Origin: Anaerolineaceae bacterium UBA2260
Lineage (GTDB): Bacteria; Chloroflexota; Anaerolineae; Anaerolineales; Anaerolineaceae
Assembly: GCA_002347485.1 (NCBI GenBank)
Contig: DDXM01000047.1
Span: 1-14,375, forward strand
DNA: 14,375 nucleotides
Reading direction: 5' to 3'
In this document: positions 13,044 to 14,375 of the stretch, piece by piece
How the letters are laid out: every line of letters starts with the position of its first letter
Numbering within the stretch: the first letter of the stretch is position 1
The notes under the pieces: model-generated
The model's input: the letters and a program-made list of their open reading frames with translations, nothing else
What the model was told of the DNA's origin: nothing
Databases searched by the model: none
Position numbers and translations under genes: made by a program

Positions 13044-14219
13044 TTATTTATCCTCCAGTGCGGCTACACCGGGTAGTTCCAACCCTTCCAACATTTCAAG
13101 CGAAGCGCCGCCGCCGGTCGAGATATGCGTGATCTTATCCGCCAGGCCGGATTGCTGGATGGCTGCCACCGACTCACCGCCGCCAATGATGCTCACCGCG
13201 GGGCTTTCAGCCACCGCTTTGGCGACGCCGAAAGTGCCATTGGCGAACTTCGCGAATTCAAAAACGCCCATCGGACCATTCCACACCACCGTGCCGGCGG
13301 TGCTAATCACCTTGGCGAAAGCGTTTACAGTCTCCGGTCCAATATCCAGGATGCGCCAGCCCGCGGGTACATTACCCGTTGCCACAATCCTGCTCGCTGC
13401 TTCCGCGTCAAACTTGTCAGCCAGCACAACATCCACGGGCAGGTGCAGTTTTCCCGCCGCTTTTTCGAGCAGTTCACGCGCCACCGGCAGGGATTCATCC
13501 TCCACCAGTGAATCCGCGACATCAAACCCCTGCGCCTTGATAAAGGTGTTCGCCATGCCGCCGCCGATGAGAACCGCATCCGCCCTGGTGAGCAGGTTGT
13601 TGATCACGCCGATCTTGTCGCTGATCTTCGCGCCACCCAATATCGCCACGAACGGGCGCTGCGGGTTCGCAACCGCCTGCCCCAGGTATTTGATCTCCTT
13701 TTCCAGCAGAAAGCCGGCGACCCCCGGTTTGAAGTGCGTCACGCCTTCCGTCGAAGCATGCGCGCGGTGAGCGGTACCGAACGCGTCATTGACGAACAGG
13801 TCAGCCAGGCTCGCCAACTGCTCCGCCATCTGCATGTCGTTCTTTTCCTCTTCAGGGTGGAAGCGTGTGTTTTCCAGCACCAGCACCTCACCCTTTTTCA
13901 ACGCGCCGGCAGCTTTTTCCGCTTCCGGCCCGATGCAATCCTTAGCAAAACTTACCGGTTTTCCCAGCAGCCCTGCCAGGTGCTCGGCGACTGGCTTAAG
14001 CGAATACTTGGGGTCGGGCCCGCCTTTCGGGCGTCCAAGGTGCGAACAAAGGATCACCGCTGCGCCTTTATCCAGCAAATACTGAATCGTGGGCAGCGCG
14101 GCGCGCACACGGGTATCGTCGCCCACCTTTCCCTCAGCCAGAGGAACATTGAAATCCACCCGTACCAGCACCTTCTTGTCATTCACATCAATATCACGGA
14201 TCGTTTTCTTATTGAACAT
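13044..14219 (-). CDS. pgk: Phosphoglycerate kinase
   Basis: A 391-residue glycolytic enzyme, the usual bacterial length, that transfers phosphate from 1,3-bisphosphoglycerate to ADP. Signatures: RVDFNVP (20-26) and SHLGRP (59-64) in the substrate domain, GGGMANTF near residue 220, WNGPMGVFE, and the nucleotide-binding tail GGGESVAAI and STGGGASLEMLEG. ATG 14219 has AGGAGG seven bases upstream, one of the strongest ribosome-binding sites in the window. It lies 102 bp downstream of gap, the preceding enzyme in glycolysis, and is probably cotranscribed with it, although a large hairpin lies between them. No T-rich terminator follows; the rpsT promoter starts almost at once. Confidence 0.97.
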   Translation of the reverse strand: MFNKKTIRDIDVNDKKVLVRVDFNVPLAEGKVGDDTRVRAALPTIQYLLDKGAAVILCSHLGRPKGGPDPKYSLKPVAEHLAGLLGKPVSFAKDCIGPEAEKAAGALKKGEVLVLENTRFHPEEEKNDMQMAEQLASLADLFVNDAFGTAHRAHASTEGVTHFKPGVAGFLLEKEIKYLGQAVANPQRPFVAILGGAKISDKIGVINNLLTRADAVLIGGGMANTFIKAQGFDVADSLVEDESLPVARELLEKAAGKLHLPVDVVLADKFDAEAASRIVATGNVPAGWRILDIGPETVNAFAKVISTAGTVVWNGPMGVFEFAKFANGTFGVAKAVAESPAVSIIGGGESVAAIQQSGLADKITHISTGGGASLEMLEGLELPGVAALEDK

Positions 14220-14241
14220 CGTGCATCCTCCTGGTAGAAAT

Positions 14242-14279
14242 CGATGCGCAACCGAGATTGACCTGTCGGATGCGCATCG
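14242..14279 (-). other. Large hairpin in the gap-pgk intergenic region
   Basis: CGATGCGCA (14242-14250) pairs with TGCGCATCG (14271-14279). After one A-A mismatch, CCGA (14252-14255) pairs with TCGG (14266-14269) around a 10-nt loop. On the minus strand ATTTCTACC follows, so it lacks a proper T-run. It may be an mRNA-processing or stabilising element, or a weak terminator, just before the pgk ribosome-binding site. Confidence 0.55.
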
Positions 14280-14321
14280 TTGTATTTCATTAACTCCTGG
14301 GAGTGACTCCCGAGTGATTGA

Positions 14322-14375
14322 CTAGAGTTTCTTTCCCATCATCGCCGCCAGATCAGCGGTGCGGCAGGAATAACC
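14322..14375 (-). CDS. gap: Glyceraldehyde-3-phosphate dehydrogenase, C-terminal end only
   Basis: Seventeen codons and a TAG stop, reading GYSCRTADLAAMMGKKL; the gene continues beyond the window edge. The phrase GYS-x-R-x-x-DLA matches the conserved end of type I GAPDH (NEWGYS-R-x-x-DL), where the last helix packs against the catalytic domain. The enzyme makes 1,3-bisphosphoglycerate, the substrate of pgk, the next gene. The fragment is short, but the position before pgk supports the call strongly. Confidence 0.85.
   Translation of the reverse strand, partial: GYSCRTADLAAMMGKKL

Noticed and set aside
7504..14375. All minus-strand genes as one operon
   Set aside because: The rpsT and argS promoters and the terminators at 12621-12650 and 9388-9422 divide the block into several transcription units.

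Overview
The window looks like a chromosomal housekeeping segment from an uncultured Chloroflexota bacterium, most likely class Anaerolineae. This rests on protein character, not on a search: a B12-dependent ribonucleotide reductase tail, a cyclic-2,3-diphosphoglycerate-synthase-like GTPase, a lipoprotein of the LiaF/toast-rack type, an ECF sigma operon, moderately GC-rich coding sequence and mostly strong Shine-Dalgarno sites. I see no insertion sequence, phage gene, CRISPR array, tRNA or rRNA.

Layout. (1) 1-100 is the zinc-finger-like tail of class II ribonucleotide reductase, followed by a strong terminator. (2) 143-751 has no convincing gene; it holds a dispersed-type repeat, a TTGACA element beside a LexA-like palindrome, and several inverted repeats. 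(3) 792-1646 is a monocistronic DegV-family gene. (4) A DEAD-box RNA helicase (minus strand, 1714-3393) diverges from a deoxynucleoside kinase (plus, 3638-4276). Their shared 244-bp gap is dense in signals: an extended -10 promoter, a leader terminator for the helicase, an 11-bp tandem repeat and a 12-codon upstream ORF. (5) 4377-7432 is a four-gene plus-strand operon: ECF sigma factor, zinc-finger anti-sigma factor, a bactofilin-like beta-helix membrane protein, and a LiaF-like lipoprotein. It is preceded by a TGCAAC-N16-CGTA element that resembles ECF promoters, so it is probably an autoregulated envelope-stress module. (6) 7504-14375 is entirely minus strand. In transcription order it reads gap (tail), pgk, rpsT, argS, the cDPG-synthase-like gene, obgE, nadD. 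rpsT and argS have clear promoters of their own, and rpsT has a strong terminator.

Functional links. gap and pgk are consecutive lower-glycolysis steps, and a cDPG-synthase-like protein downstream would act on the 2,3-bisphosphoglycerate branch of the same pool. rpsT, argS, obgE and the RNA helicase concern ribosome assembly and translation. The ribonucleotide reductase and the deoxynucleoside kinase supply DNA precursors.

The least ordinary parts are the envelope-stress operon with its ECF-type promoter and the intrinsic-terminator-like hairpins placed 14-17 nt upstream of the start codons of the helicase gene and obgE. The latter suggest leader attenuation of two ribosome- or RNA-related genes.
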